Origin: Polaromonas sp. SP1
GTDB taxonomy: Bacteria > Pseudomonadota > Gammaproteobacteria > Burkholderiales > Burkholderiaceae_C
DNA: 64,000 bases
Direction: 5' to 3'
Assembly: GCF_003711205.1 (NCBI RefSeq)
Contig: NZ_CP031013.1
Location: forward strand, 4,258,501-4,322,500
Numbering within the stretch: position 1 is the stretch's first letter; every line of letters starts with the position of its first letter. The position numbers were made by a program, and so were the translations under genes. Below, piece after piece: positions 37,071 through 47,856 of the stretch. The notes below the pieces were generated by a model that saw nothing but the letters and a program-made list of their open reading frames with translations, was not told the DNA's origin and did not search any database.

Positions 37071-37535
37071 GTGTTTGGAGCAGAAAAAGGGACAGCCGAC
37101 AAGCTGGACGGCAGAAAACTTTCCATCGGCATCGTGCAGGCGCGCTTCAATGAAAGCATCACCAACGCCCTGGCCGAAGCGTGCAAGCATGAGCTTGCAG
37201 CCCTGGGCGTGCACGAAGACAACATCCGGCACATCCTGGTGCCCGGCGCACTCGAAGTGCCCTGCGCACTGCAGGCCCTGGCCGAAAGCGACAAGTACGA
37301 CGCGCTGATTGCCCTAGGCTGCATCATCCGCGGCGAGACCTACCACTTCGAGCTGGTCGCCAACGAAAGCGGCTCGGCCGTCACACGCCTGGCGCTGGAC
37401 TACCAGTTGCCGATCGCCAACGCCATCCTGACGACCGAAAACCTGGCGCAGGCGCAGGCCCGCCAGGTTGAAAAAGGCCGTGACGCCGCCCGCGTGGCCG
37501 TCGAAATGGCCAACCTGATCAATGAAATTGCCTGA
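37071..37535 (+). CDS. ribH: 6,7-dimethyl-8-ribityllumazine synthase
   Basis: Condenses the RibB product with the pyrimidine from RibD; forms an icosahedral or decameric shell. 154 residues from a GTG at 37071, preceded by AAAAGGGA at good spacing. The ATG at 36972 would overlap ribB and add an unrelated leader. Signatures: [32 protein letters not shown] with catalytic H92. It is followed 39 bp later by nusB, the common rib-nusB arrangement. Confidence 0.96.
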   Translation: MFGAEKGTADKLDGRKLSIGIVQARFNESITNALAEACKHELAALGVHEDNIRHILVPGALEVPCALQALAESDKYDALIALGCIIRGETYHFELVANESGSAVTRLALDYQLPIANAILTTENLAQAQARQVEKGRDAARVAVEMANLINEIA

Positions 37536-37574
37536 GCCACGGCTCTCACACCCCTAACCCGACTGGCACTTTTC

Positions 37575-38102
37575 ATGGCTGATCCCATCATCAAACCCAA
37601 ACGACCGCCCCAAACCCGCACCGGCCTGACCGATACGGGCGTTAAAAAGGCGGCAGACAAATCGGCACGCACCCGCGCCCGCGAATTCGCCCTGCAGGCG
37701 CTCTACCAGCACCTGGTCGGCCGCAACGAGGCCGACTCGATCGATGCCTTCACACGCGACCTGGTGGGCTTTCACAAGGCCGACTCCGCCCACTACGATG
37801 CCCTGCTGCACGGCTGCATTGAAGGCGCCAAAACACTGGACGCCGCCATCACCCCCCTGCTGGACCGGCCTATGGCCGAGATCTCGCCCATCGAGCATGC
37901 CGTGCTGTGGATAGGCGCCTATGAGTTCACCCATTGCCTGGACGTGCCCTGGCGCGTCGTGATCAACGAGTGCATCGAGCTTTCCAAGGCCTTCGGCGGC
38001 ACCGACGGCCACAAATACGTCAATGGCGTGCTGAACAAGCTGGCGCCCGCCCTGCGCGCCGCTGAAGTGGCCGCCGACAAATCCAGGCAAAACCCGGCGT
38101 GA
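37575..38102 (+). CDS. nusB: Transcription antitermination protein NusB
   Basis: 175 residues. After a basic N-terminal extension the all-helical NusB domain begins at [16 protein letters not shown] and ends with [12 protein letters not shown]. NusB binds boxA RNA with NusE (S10) and is needed for rRNA antitermination. It is the last gene of the rib block and is followed 10 bp later by an aminotransferase gene. Confidence 0.95.
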   Translation: MADPIIKPKRPPQTRTGLTDTGVKKAADKSARTRAREFALQALYQHLVGRNEADSIDAFTRDLVGFHKADSAHYDALLHGCIEGAKTLDAAITPLLDRPMAEISPIEHAVLWIGAYEFTHCLDVPWRVVINECIELSKAFGGTDGHKYVNGVLNKLAPALRAAEVAADKSRQNPA

Positions 38103-38112
38103 GGGGCTGCCT

Positions 38113-39309
38113 GTGAAGATCGCGCAGCGGGCTCAGCGCATTGAGCCGTTTTATGTCATGGAAGTCGCCAAGGCAGCTTCCGCACTGGCGCAGGAGTTCG
38201 CCCACACCAATAAGCCGATGATCTTCCTGAATATCGGCGAGCCGGACTTCACCGCGCCGCCATTGGTGCAACAAGCCGCAGCACGCGCCATCGAAAACGG
38301 CACAACGCAGTACACCCAGGCCACCGGCCTGCCGGCCCTGCGCGAGCGCATCAGCGACTGGTATACCTCGCGTTTCGGCGCCCAGGTGGCCCCCAGCCGC
38401 ATCATCATCACGGCGGGCGCTTCGGCCGCACTGCAATTGGCCTGCCTGGCTTTGATTGAAGCCGGTGACGAAATCCTGATGCCGGACCCCAGCTACCCCT
38501 GCAACCGCCATTTCGTCAGCGCTGCGGAAGGCCAGGCCGTGCTGGTACCCACCACGGCGGGCGAGCGCTTTCAACTGACCCGTGAAAAAGTCGAAGCCGC
38601 CTGGAACCCCAAGACACGCGGCGTGCTGCTGGCCTCGCCCTCCAACCCGACAGGCACGTCGATTGCGCCTGAAGAGCTGCAGCGTATCCACGAGTTCGTG
38701 CACAGCCGCGGCGGCATCACGCTGATCGACGAGATCTACCTGGGCCTCAGCTACGAAGAGCACTTCGGGCATTCGGCGCTGGCCATGCCCGGTGAGCTGG
38801 GTCAAAGCGTCATCAGCATCAACAGCTTCAGCAAGTACTTCAACATGACCGGCTGGCGACTGGGCTGGCTTGTGGTGCCTGAAGCCCTTGCGCCTGTGAT
38901 TGAACGCATTGCGCAAAACCTCTTCATCTGCGCCAGCACGGTGGCCCAGCATGCCGCCCTTGCCTGCTTTGAGGCCGAGAGCCTGCGCGAATACGAACGC
39001 CGGCGCGCCGAGTTCAAGGCACGCCGCGATTACTTCATTCCGGAACTCAATCGCCTGGGCCTCACGGTGCCGGTGATGCCGGACGGCGCTTTCTACGCCT
39101 ACGCCGATTGCACCGAAGCCGCAAAACGCCTGGGTGTCAGCGGTAGCTGGGACTTCGCCTTCGAGCTGATGAAGCGCGCCCACCTGGCTGTCACACCGGG
39201 CCGCGATTTCGGGCTGGCAGCGCCAGAGCGCTTCATCCGCTTTTCCACCGCCAACTCCATGGCGCAGCTGCAGGAAGCCGTGGCCCGTCTCAAGGCGGTG
39301 CTGGCATGA
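38113..39309 (+). CDS. Class I/II pyridoxal-phosphate aminotransferase
   Basis: 398 residues from a GTG at 38113. PLP-fold signatures: NIGEPDFTAPP, SPSNPTGTSIAPEEL, and the Schiff-base lysine K241 in SFSKYFNMTGWRLGW, with the phosphate-binding Arg at 249. It resembles alanine/aspartate/methionine-type aminotransferases of the AspC/AlaA group; the substrate is not certain from sequence. It shares a four-base overlap (ATGA) with ybgC and starts 10 bp after nusB, so it sits between the rib and tol genes on one long plus-strand run. Confidence 0.9.
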   Translation: MKIAQRAQRIEPFYVMEVAKAASALAQEFAHTNKPMIFLNIGEPDFTAPPLVQQAAARAIENGTTQYTQATGLPALRERISDWYTSRFGAQVAPSRIIITAGASAALQLACLALIEAGDEILMPDPSYPCNRHFVSAAEGQAVLVPTTAGERFQLTREKVEAAWNPKTRGVLLASPSNPTGTSIAPEELQRIHEFVHSRGGITLIDEIYLGLSYEEHFGHSALAMPGELGQSVISINSFSKYFNMTGWRLGWLVVPEALAPVIERIAQNLFICASTVAQHAALACFEAESLREYERRRAEFKARRDYFIPELNRLGLTVPVMPDGAFYAYADCTEAAKRLGVSGSWDFAFELMKRAHLAVTPGRDFGLAAPERFIRFSTANSMAQLQEAVARLKAVLA

Positions 39310-39830
39310 CCGCAGGCGAGCGGGTTTTCAGCTGGCCCCTGCGGGTCTACTGGGAAGACACCGACGCCGGCGGGATTGTGTTTTACGCAAACTACCTGAA
39401 ATTTTTTGAACGTTCGCGCACCGAATGGCTCAGATCATTGGGTATTGAACAGCAGCGCCTGCGGGAAAGCACCGGCGGCATCTTTGTGGTGGCCGAAACA
39501 AGCGTCCGCTACCACCGCTCGGCCCGCCTGGATGATGAACTGATTGTTACGGCGGCTCTGGTCGAATCAGGCCGGGCGTCCATGATAATCAAGCAGCAGG
39601 TGCTATTAAAAACAGAGCAAAATCTATCCAGCGAAAGCTTGAGTGACGCGCAATTTTCCGACGGGCCGCCCATAGGAAAATTAGCCCCCTCGGGGGGCAG
39701 CGTATTACACGAAGCGAAAAGCGTGGGGGCCCTACTCTGTGAAGGCACTATACGGATTGGCTGGGTTGATGCCGCCAGCCTGCAACCCCAACGTATTCCT
39801 GCCTCCATTCTTGACAGCCTGAAAACGTGA
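39306..39830 (+). CDS. ybgC: Tol-Pal associated acyl-CoA thioesterase YbgC (with insert)
   Basis: 174 residues; hotdog-fold thioesterase. EDTDAGGIVFYANYLKFFER at 17-36 holds the catalytic Asp. Family members are about 130-140 residues. The extra length is an insert around residues 100-146 between QQVLL and LLCEGTIRIGWVD, where the DNA is a family B repeat and possibly a degenerate family A element. The insert is in frame and lies before the final strand, so the protein may still fold. It is first of the ybgC-tolQ-tolR-tolA group, 13 bp from tolQ. Confidence 0.92.
   Translation: MTAGERVFSWPLRVYWEDTDAGGIVFYANYLKFFERSRTEWLRSLGIEQQRLRESTGGIFVVAETSVRYHRSARLDDELIVTAALVESGRASMIIKQQVLLKTEQNLSSESLSDAQFSDGPPIGKLAPSGGSVLHEAKSVGALLCEGTIRIGWVDAASLQPQRIPASILDSLKT
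39679..39733 (-). repeat. Dispersed GC-rich repeat (family B), inside ybgC
   Basis: On the minus strand: GCCCCCACGCTTTTCGCTTC, GTGTAATACGCTG, then a CCCCCCGAGGGGG palindrome. It is the inverse orientation of the copies at 13366 and 54188 and is translated as part of the ybgC insert. Confidence 0.75.
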
Positions 39831-39843
39831 ACAAAGCTTCAAT

Positions 39844-40536
39844 ATGAACCAAGACCTTTCCATCGTCAGCCTGATCCTCAATGCCAGCTGGGTTGTGCAG
39901 GCCGTGGTGGCGCTGCTGGTCGGCGTCTCCATTGCCAGTTGGGCCGCGATCTTCCGCAAGATCATCGCGCTCAAGAAAGTGCAAAAGCTCAACGACGAAT
40001 TCGACCGCGAGTTCTGGTCCGGCACCAGCCTGAACGACCTCTTTGCCGGTGCCGCGCAAAACGCCAAGCATTCGGGCCCGATGGAGCGAATCTTCGCCAG
40101 CGGCATGCGCGAATACCAAAAGCTGCGCGAGCGCCACATCACCGACCCCGGCACCCTGCTGGACGGCGCGCGCCGCGCCATGCGCGCCAGCTACCAGCGT
40201 GAACTCGACGCCATCGAAGCCAACCTGTCTTTCCTTGCCACCGTTGGTTCGGTCTCGCCTTACGTGGGCCTCTTCGGCACGGTCTGGGGCATCATGCACG
40301 CCTTCACCGGTCTGGCGGCGCTGGAGCAGGTCACGCTGGCCACGGTGGCGCCCGGCATTGCCGAGGCACTGGTGGCCACGGCCATCGGCCTGTTTGCCGC
40401 CATCCCTGCGGTGGTGGCCTACAACCGCTTTTCGCACGACATCGACCGCGTGGCCAACCGGCTTGAAACCTTCATCGAAGAGTTTTCCAACATCCTCCAA
40501 CGCAACCTGGGCGCCCAATCACCTTCGGGCCACTAG
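39844..40536 (+). CDS. tolQ: Tol-Pal system proton channel protein TolQ
   Basis: 230 residues with three membrane helices (about 10-30, 130-155 and 170-190, the last in TVAPGIAEALVATAIGLFAAIPA). With TolR it uses proton-motive force to drive TolA during outer-membrane constriction at division. Homologous to ExbB and MotA, but the tolQ-tolR-tolA order identifies it. It lies 18 bp before tolR. Confidence 0.95.
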   Translation: MNQDLSIVSLILNASWVVQAVVALLVGVSIASWAAIFRKIIALKKVQKLNDEFDREFWSGTSLNDLFAGAAQNAKHSGPMERIFASGMREYQKLRERHITDPGTLLDGARRAMRASYQRELDAIEANLSFLATVGSVSPYVGLFGTVWGIMHAFTGLAALEQVTLATVAPGIAEALVATAIGLFAAIPAVVAYNRFSHDIDRVANRLETFIEEFSNILQRNLGAQSPSGH

Positions 40537-40554
40537 AGCTGTAAGGAGACCACG

Positions 40555-41001
40555 ATGCCAGCAGTCAACTCCCGCCGCGGCCGTAGCCGGCGCACCATCA
40601 GCGAAATCAACATGGTGCCGTTCATCGACGTCATGCTGGTGCTGCTCATCATCTTCATGGTGACGGCGCCGCTGATCACCCCCAGCATGATCGCGCTCCC
40701 CAAGGTCGGCAAGGCACCCAGCCAGCCGCAAAACCCGGTGCAGATCCTGATCAGCAAAGACGAAACCGTGCAGATCAAGATCAAGATCAAGACCGACAGC
40801 GTGCCCAGCAATGTGCGCAATGTGGCCGGCGACATCGCCAGGCTGGAGCCCGCCGTCAAGGCCGAAGGTGCGCAGGCCGTGCCGGTGGTCATCAGCGCCG
40901 ACAAGTCGATCAAGTACGAAACCGTCGTCCAGGTCATGGACAACCTGCAAAAAGCCGGTGTGTCGCGCGTCGGCCTTTCGGTGCAGACCGGCGGCAAGTA
41001 G
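40555..41001 (+). CDS. tolR: Tol-Pal system protein TolR
   Basis: 148 residues. A short cytosolic N-terminus, one membrane helix (FIDVMLVLLIIFMVTAPL, with the conserved Asp for proton transfer) and a periplasmic domain ending QKAGVSRVGLSVQT, as in the ExbD/TolR family. It forms the stator with TolQ. Preceded by AAGGAG at good spacing. Confidence 0.95.
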   Translation: MPAVNSRRGRSRRTISEINMVPFIDVMLVLLIIFMVTAPLITPSMIALPKVGKAPSQPQNPVQILISKDETVQIKIKIKTDSVPSNVRNVAGDIARLEPAVKAEGAQAVPVVISADKSIKYETVVQVMDNLQKAGVSRVGLSVQTGGK

Positions 41002-41025
41002 CCTTCAGGACGCCCGCAAGCCGCC

Positions 41026-41943
41026 ATGCCCAGCGCAGCCGACCGCCTCGACTTTCTCCCGCCCCGCGATGGTGGGTCCGGCCGTGCGTTTGCCTTTGCC
41101 TTGCTGGCGCACGCCCTGCTGATCGCGGCTTTGACATGGGGCGTTAACTGGAAACGCAGCAACCCGGACCTGGCCTTCCAGGCCGAGCTGTGGGCCAACG
41201 TTCCGCCCCAGGAGGCGGCGCCCAGGCCGGTCGAAGTGCCCACACCACCGCCACCGCCGCCTCCACCGCAAACCACCCCACAAGTCAGGACACCGCCCAC
41301 GCCGCCCGAACCCAAGGTAGACATTGCCCTGGAGCAGGAGAAAAAGCGCAAGGTAGAGCAGGCGAAAAAAGAGGCAGAGGCCGAACGCCTGAAAGAAAAG
41401 CAGAAGGCTGAGCTTCAGGCCCGCAAAGACAAGGAAGCAGAAAAGCAAAAAGCCGCCGAAAAGAAAGCCAAAGAAGACCTGGCCAAACGCAAGGCGGCGG
41501 AAGACGCCAAAAAGCTGGAAGCCAAACAGGACGACAAAGCAGCCGCACAGCAAAAAGCGGCCCAGGCAGCCGCGGACAAACTGCGCCAGGAAAATCTCCG
41601 GCGCATCACCGGCATGGCCGACGCTACCGGCGGCGCCGAGTCCAGGGGCAGCGCACAAAAATCCAGCGGCGGCTCAACGACCTACGGCGCCATCGTCAGG
41701 GCCGCCATCAAGCCCAATGTGGTCTTCACCGAAGAGATCAACGGCAACCCGATGGCGAAAGTCGAAGTCCGCGTCACGCTGGACGGCAGCATCATCAGTA
41801 CCAAGCTGGTTCAGTCCAGCGGCAACAAGGCCTGGGATGATGCCGCCATCAATGCCATCATCCGCACCCGCGTCATGCCGCGGGACGTTGACGGCCGCAT
41901 CCCGGACACCACCCTGATCCTGGAAATGCGGCCCAGGAACTAG
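41026..41943 (+). CDS. tolA: Cell envelope integrity protein TolA
   Basis: 305 residues: one N-terminal membrane helix (about 23-42), a Pro-rich segment with PPPPPPPPQTT-like runs, a long Lys/Glu/Ala coiled coil (about 100-195) and a C-terminal TonB/TolA-like domain (about 220-305) ending TTLILEMRPRN. It links the TolQR motor to the outer membrane through Pal and TolB. tolB and pal, which usually follow, are not here: the next gene is dnaE on the opposite strand. Confidence 0.93.
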   Translation: MPSAADRLDFLPPRDGGSGRAFAFALLAHALLIAALTWGVNWKRSNPDLAFQAELWANVPPQEAAPRPVEVPTPPPPPPPPQTTPQVRTPPTPPEPKVDIALEQEKKRKVEQAKKEAEAERLKEKQKAELQARKDKEAEKQKAAEKKAKEDLAKRKAAEDAKKLEAKQDDKAAAQQKAAQAAADKLRQENLRRITGMADATGGAESRGSAQKSSGGSTTYGAIVRAAIKPNVVFTEEINGNPMAKVEVRVTLDGSIISTKLVQSSGNKAWDDAAINAIIRTRVMPRDVDGRIPDTTLILEMRPRN

Positions 41944-42002
41944 GCGCGTAAGCGCAGGCGCAGGCCCGCTGGGCCCCGCGCTGCCGGGTTAGTTGTCTCA
42001 AG

Positions 42003-42064
42003 CGCTCTTTGCTATCAAATTTATAGCTAAAAGCCCATACCCATCATGGGCTAGAGGCCGATTT
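42003..42064 (+). repeat. Dispersed double-hairpin repeat (family A), type copy
   Basis: The clearest copy: GCTATCAAATTTATAGC, then AAGCCCA, loop, TGGGCTAGAGGCCGATTT. Two stems are readable. It lies between the convergent ends of tolA and dnaE and touches the dnaE stop codon, so it may serve as a terminator. Confidence 0.8.
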
Positions 42065-45000
42065 CACTCATAAACAATCTGCACCAGCCCGCGGTCGGCC
42101 TGCGCCATCCAGCTGGCCAGCGCCGCATCGGTCGGGAAGAATTTGGCGGCTTCGCCCAGCTGCAGCTCTGCCGTGGCGCCGGCTACGCCGTTTTGCCGCC
42201 TGAGGCTCAGGCGCACCGGCAGGCCGCGCACGAGCTCGCCCTGATCCGACATTTCGCGGCGCGGCGGGAAGTCGCGCACCAGCCTGGAGATGTCGGGCGC
42301 GCTGCCGTTGACCGCCACACGCAGATACTTGCCGAACTTGCAGCGCGCGGTTTCCAGGTCCCACACCTGCGTGACCTTGAAGCGGCGGCCGAAACGCTCG
42401 GACGCGCCTTGCAGCGTTCCCTGCACGATGACCAGCTCGTCATCCTTGAGCAGGTTGCGGTTGGCGTTGAAGGTTGCCTCATCCACAGACGCTTCGAGCA
42501 CATCGGTCTTGTCGTCGAGCTTGAAAATAATCAGCTTGCCGCGGTTGCCGTTGATGATGCGCAGGTCGCTCAAAATCGCGGCCAGCAGTTGCGGCTCGCG
42601 CGAGTCGATCAGGTCTTCGATCTTGCGCTTGGCAAACTGGCGGACTTCGGTTTCCACCTCGTCAAAGAGATGCCCCGAGAGGTAAAACCCGATCGCGGTT
42701 TTTTCCTGCACCAGGCGCGCCTTCACGCCGAAAGGCATGGCCTCGACCAGCGGCGGCTCCTGCGTGCTGGCCGCGTGCGAGTCGGACATGTCGAACAGCC
42801 CACCCTGGTTGGCATTGGCTTCGGTAGCGACGGCGAATTCAAAAGCCCGGTCTACCGACGCCAGCAGCGAAGCGCGGTTGAGCTGCAGGTTGTCGAAGGC
42901 GCCGCCCTTGATGAGCGCCTCCACCGTGCGTTTGTTCAGGCGGCTGCGGTCCACGCGCACGCAAAAATCGTACAGCGAGGTGAAGGGGCCGCCTTCTTTG
43001 CGCGCCGCCACGATGGCGGCAATCGCCTGCTGGCCGGTGCCCTTGATGGCGCCCAGGCCGTAGCGCACCGAGGTCGCGCTGATCGGCTCAAACCGGTAGT
43101 CGCCGCGGTTGATGTCGGGCGACTCGAACTGCACGCCCATCTTCTGCGCGTCGCCGAACAAGACCTTGAGCTTGTCGGTGTCGTCCATTTCCACCGTCAT
43201 GTTGGCGGCGAAGAATTCGGCGGTGTAGTGCACCTTGAGCCAGGCCGTGTGATAGGCCAGCAGCGCATAGGCGGCGGAGTGTGACTTGTTGAAGCCGTAG
43301 CCCGCGAACTTTTCCATCAGGTCGAAAACCTCGTCGGCTTTCTCCAGGCTCAGGCCGCCCTCGCCGGCGCCCTTGCGGAACACCTCGCGCTGCGCGTCCA
43401 TCTCCTCTTTTTTCTTCTTGCCCATCGCGCGGCGCAGCAGGTCGGCGCCGCCCAGTGAGTAGCCGCCCAGGATCTGCGCGGTCTGCATCACCTGCTCCTG
43501 GTAGACCATGATGCCGTAGGTCTCTTCCAGGATGGCCTTGACGCGCGGGTCCGGGTACTCGGGCACTTCCTTGCCCTGCTTGCGCGCGATGTAGGTCGGA
43601 ATCAGCTCCATCGGCCCCGGCCGGTAAAGCGCATTCATGGCGATCAGGTCTTCGAGGCGGTCCGGCTTGGCATCCTTGAGCATGCGCTGCATGCCGATAC
43701 TTTCAAACTGGAACACGGCTTCGGTCTGGCCCCGGCCGAACAGCTCATACACCTTGCGGTCGTTGAGCGGCAGGTCTTCAAACTTGAAGTCTTTTTGCGC
43801 CGGGTGGCGCGCGATGATGAACTCCCGGGCAATCTCCAGGATGGTCAGGGTCGCCAGGCCCAAAAAGTCGAACTTGACGAGGCCGATGGCCTCCACGTCG
43901 TCCTTGTCGAACTGGCTCACCGCCGAATCGCTGCCGGGCTGGGCGTAGAGAGGGCAAAAATCCGTCAGCCGGCTGGGCGCGATCAACACGCCGCCGGCAT
44001 GCATGCCGACGTTGCGGGTCAGGCCTTCGAGCTTTTGCGCCAGCTCCAGCAGCGTGCGCACGTCTTCTTCCTTGCGCTCGCGCTCGGCCAGGATGGGCTC
44101 CTGCTCCTTGGCCTGTTCAATCGTGATGTGCTGGCCCGGCTTGTTGGGGATCAGCTTGGAAATGCCGTCGCAAAAACCGTAGGGGAAGTCCAGCACGCGG
44201 CCCACATCGCGGATGGCCGCGCGCGCCGCCATGGTGCCGAAGGTCACGATCTGGCTCACGGCTTCCTTGCCGTATTTGTCTTTCACGTAATCGATCACGC
44301 GGTCGCGGTTGCTCTGGCAAAAATCGATATCGAAGTCGGGCATGGACACCCGCTCCGGATTCAGGAAGCGCTCGAACAGCAGGTTGTATTGCAGCGGGTC
44401 CAGGTCGGTGATCTTGAGTGAATACGCCACCAGCGAGCCAGCACCCGATCCCCGGCCCGGCCCGACCGGGCAACCGTTGTTCTTGGCCCAGTTGATGAAG
44501 TCGCCCACGATCAGGAAGTAACCGGGGAAGCCCATCTTCAGGATGGTGTTGATCTCGAATTCGAGCCGCGCCACATACTCGGGCCGCTTCTTGTCGCGCA
44601 CCGCCGCATCCCGGTAGAGGTGTACCAGCCGCTCCTCCAGCCCTTCAAACGAGGCATGGCGGAAGTACTCGTCAATCGGCATGCGCACGCCGTTGACCGC
44701 GGGGGTGGGGTAATCGGGCAGCATCGGCTTGCCCAGCTCCAGCGTGAGGTTGCAGCGCCGGGCGATTTCCAGCGTGTTGGCCAGGGCCGTCGGCACATCG
44801 GCAAACAGCTCGGCCATCTGCGCGCTGGACTTGAAGTACTGCTCACGCGTGAACTTGCGCACGCGGCGCGAGTTGCCCAGGATTTCGCCTTCCGAGATGC
44901 AGACGCGCGCCTCGTGCGCTTCGTAGTCGTCGTAGGTCAAAAACTGCACTGGATGCGTGGCCACCACCGGCAGCTTGAGCCGCGCCGCGAGCTGGACGGC

Positions 45001-45546
45001 CGCCACCACATGGCGCTCATCGTCGGGCCGCTGGGCACGCTGCAATTCAAGGTAAAAGCGATGGGGAAAGAGGCCCGCGAAATACAGCGCGCATTCCACG
45101 GCGCGGGCGCTGTCGCCCTGAATCAGCGCCTGGCCTACAGCCCCGCCCTGTGCGCCCGACAGGGCGATCAGGCCTTCGTTGAGTTCCTGCAGCCATTCGA
45201 GCTTGACCACCGCCTGGTCGCGCACCACGTTTTTGGTCCATGCGCGGGTGATGATTTCGGAGAGATTGAGGTAGCCCTGGCGGCTTTGCACCAGCAGCAG
45301 CAGGCGGGCGGCGGGCGCGCCGGGATCTTTGCCGGGCACCTGCACCCAAAGGTCGGCGCCTATGAGCGGCTTGACGCCGGCCCCGCGGGTTTCCTTGTAG
45401 AACTTGACGGTGCCGAACAGGTTGGAGAGGTCGGTGATGGCCAGCGCGGGCTGCCGGTCAGCCGCGGCGGCGGCCACGACTTCATCGATGCGGTTGGTGC
45501 CGTCGACGACTGAAAATTCGGTGTGAAGGCGCAAATGGACAAACAT
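42064..45546 (-). CDS. dnaE: DNA polymerase III subunit alpha
   Basis: Replicative polymerase, 1160 residues from the Met at 45546 (FVHLRLHTEFSVVDG); a Met three codons upstream (45555) is also open. The PHP domain is at the N-terminus. The polymerase palm holds PDFDIDFCQ with catalytic Asp residues, and GPGRGSGAGSLVAY and the RRAMGKKKKEEMD segment are typical. The C-terminal part has the HhH, OB-fold (GNRGKLIIFKLDD) and tau-binding regions. The length fits DnaE1, not the shorter error-prone DnaE2. It stands alone, convergent with tolA and divergent from trhO. Confidence 0.97.
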   Translation of the reverse strand: MFVHLRLHTEFSVVDGTNRIDEVVAAAAADRQPALAITDLSNLFGTVKFYKETRGAGVKPLIGADLWVQVPGKDPGAPAARLLLLVQSRQGYLNLSEIITRAWTKNVVRDQAVVKLEWLQELNEGLIALSGAQGGAVGQALIQGDSARAVECALYFAGLFPHRFYLELQRAQRPDDERHVVAAVQLAARLKLPVVATHPVQFLTYDDYEAHEARVCISEGEILGNSRRVRKFTREQYFKSSAQMAELFADVPTALANTLEIARRCNLTLELGKPMLPDYPTPAVNGVRMPIDEYFRHASFEGLEERLVHLYRDAAVRDKKRPEYVARLEFEINTILKMGFPGYFLIVGDFINWAKNNGCPVGPGRGSGAGSLVAYSLKITDLDPLQYNLLFERFLNPERVSMPDFDIDFCQSNRDRVIDYVKDKYGKEAVSQIVTFGTMAARAAIRDVGRVLDFPYGFCDGISKLIPNKPGQHITIEQAKEQEPILAERERKEEDVRTLLELAQKLEGLTRNVGMHAGGVLIAPSRLTDFCPLYAQPGSDSAVSQFDKDDVEAIGLVKFDFLGLATLTILEIAREFIIARHPAQKDFKFEDLPLNDRKVYELFGRGQTEAVFQFESIGMQRMLKDAKPDRLEDLIAMNALYRPGPMELIPTYIARKQGKEVPEYPDPRVKAILEETYGIMVYQEQVMQTAQILGGYSLGGADLLRRAMGKKKKEEMDAQREVFRKGAGEGGLSLEKADEVFDLMEKFAGYGFNKSHSAAYALLAYHTAWLKVHYTAEFFAANMTVEMDDTDKLKVLFGDAQKMGVQFESPDINRGDYRFEPISATSVRYGLGAIKGTGQQAIAAIVAARKEGGPFTSLYDFCVRVDRSRLNKRTVEALIKGGAFDNLQLNRASLLASVDRAFEFAVATEANANQGGLFDMSDSHAASTQEPPLVEAMPFGVKARLVQEKTAIGFYLSGHLFDEVETEVRQFAKRKIEDLIDSREPQLLAAILSDLRIINGNRGKLIIFKLDDKTDVLEASVDEATFNANRNLLKDDELVIVQGTLQGASERFGRRFKVTQVWDLETARCKFGKYLRVAVNGSAPDISRLVRDFPPRREMSDQGELVRGLPVRLSLRRQNGVAGATAELQLGEAAKFFPTDAALASWMAQADRGLVQIVYE

Positions 45547-45632
45547 GCGGACCATTTTAGGGCCGGGGCTGCCCGCTTAGGAGCCCGTGCCGGGTGCAAT
45601 GGCATGCACGCCTGCCTACAATCAATTCGATC

Positions 45633-46439
45633 ATGCAAATTCTGAACATTGCGGCCTACAAGTTTGTCACGCTGGCGCAGCCTGCGGGGCTGCGGGACAG
45701 CATCGCGCAGGCCCTGCAGCAGCGCGCCATCAAAGGCACGGTGCTGCTGGCGGAAGAAGGCATTAACCTCTTCCTGGCGGGCCCCGCGGGCGATATTCAT
45801 GATTTTTTGGAATGGTTGAAGCAGGACGCCCGTTTTGCCGACCTTGAGACCAAGGAAAGCTGGTCTGGCGCCCAGCCCTTTCGCAAGCTGCTGGTGAAGG
45901 TCAAGCCGGAAATCATCCGCATGAACCACCCCGCCATCCAGCCCGCCGCAGGCCGCGCGCCAGCGCTGAGTGCCGCCACACTCAAGCGCTGGCTGGACGC
46001 CGGGCACGACGATAGCGGCCGGCCGGTGGTCACGCTGGACACCCGCAATGATTTCGAAGTGGATGTGGGCACCTTCAAAAACGCCATCGACTGGCGCATC
46101 CGCAAATTCACGGAATTTCCCCAGGCCCTGCTGGACCACCGGCAAGAGCTTGCCGGCAAGACGGTTGTGAGCTTTTGCACTGGCGGCATACGCTGCGAGA
46201 AAGCGGCGATCCTCATGCGTGAAGCCGGCGTCGACAACGTTTTCCAGCTCGATGGCGGCATCCTCAAATACTTCGAGGAAAGCGGGCATGCGCATTTTGA
46301 GGGCGAATGTTTTGTTTTTGACGAGCGGCGCGCGCTGGACCCCGCCCTCAAGCCCCAGGTGAGCCCAACGCCGAAACCGCCCGGCCCCAACCCTTCCGGC
46401 CGCAGGCACGCGGCAGTCGGGGCCTTGTCTGACAGTTGA
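45633..46439 (+). CDS. trhO: tRNA uridine(34) hydroxylase TrhO (rhodanese family)
   Basis: 268 residues from the ATG at 45633 (QILNIAAYKFVTL). Residues 1-100 are the N-terminal domain with AEEGINLFLAG; the rhodanese domain follows with the active-site loop SFCTGGIRCEKA (C182, second Cys C188). The family uses prephenate and oxygen to make 5-hydroxyuridine at the tRNA wobble position. The last 30 residues are Pro-rich and variable. It is divergent from dnaE. Confidence 0.92.
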   Translation: MQILNIAAYKFVTLAQPAGLRDSIAQALQQRAIKGTVLLAEEGINLFLAGPAGDIHDFLEWLKQDARFADLETKESWSGAQPFRKLLVKVKPEIIRMNHPAIQPAAGRAPALSAATLKRWLDAGHDDSGRPVVTLDTRNDFEVDVGTFKNAIDWRIRKFTEFPQALLDHRQELAGKTVVSFCTGGIRCEKAAILMREAGVDNVFQLDGGILKYFEESGHAHFEGECFVFDERRALDPALKPQVSPTPKPPGPNPSGRRHAAVGALSDS

Positions 46440-46515
46440 GTCCGACGCGCTGTGCGAAGCTTTTTGAATTGTTCGCAAAGCGCCCTTCCCGCTCGGTATT
46501 TACACGGTAGCCACC

Positions 46516-47850
<1,335 letters not shown>

Positions 47851-47856
47851 ACTGAA

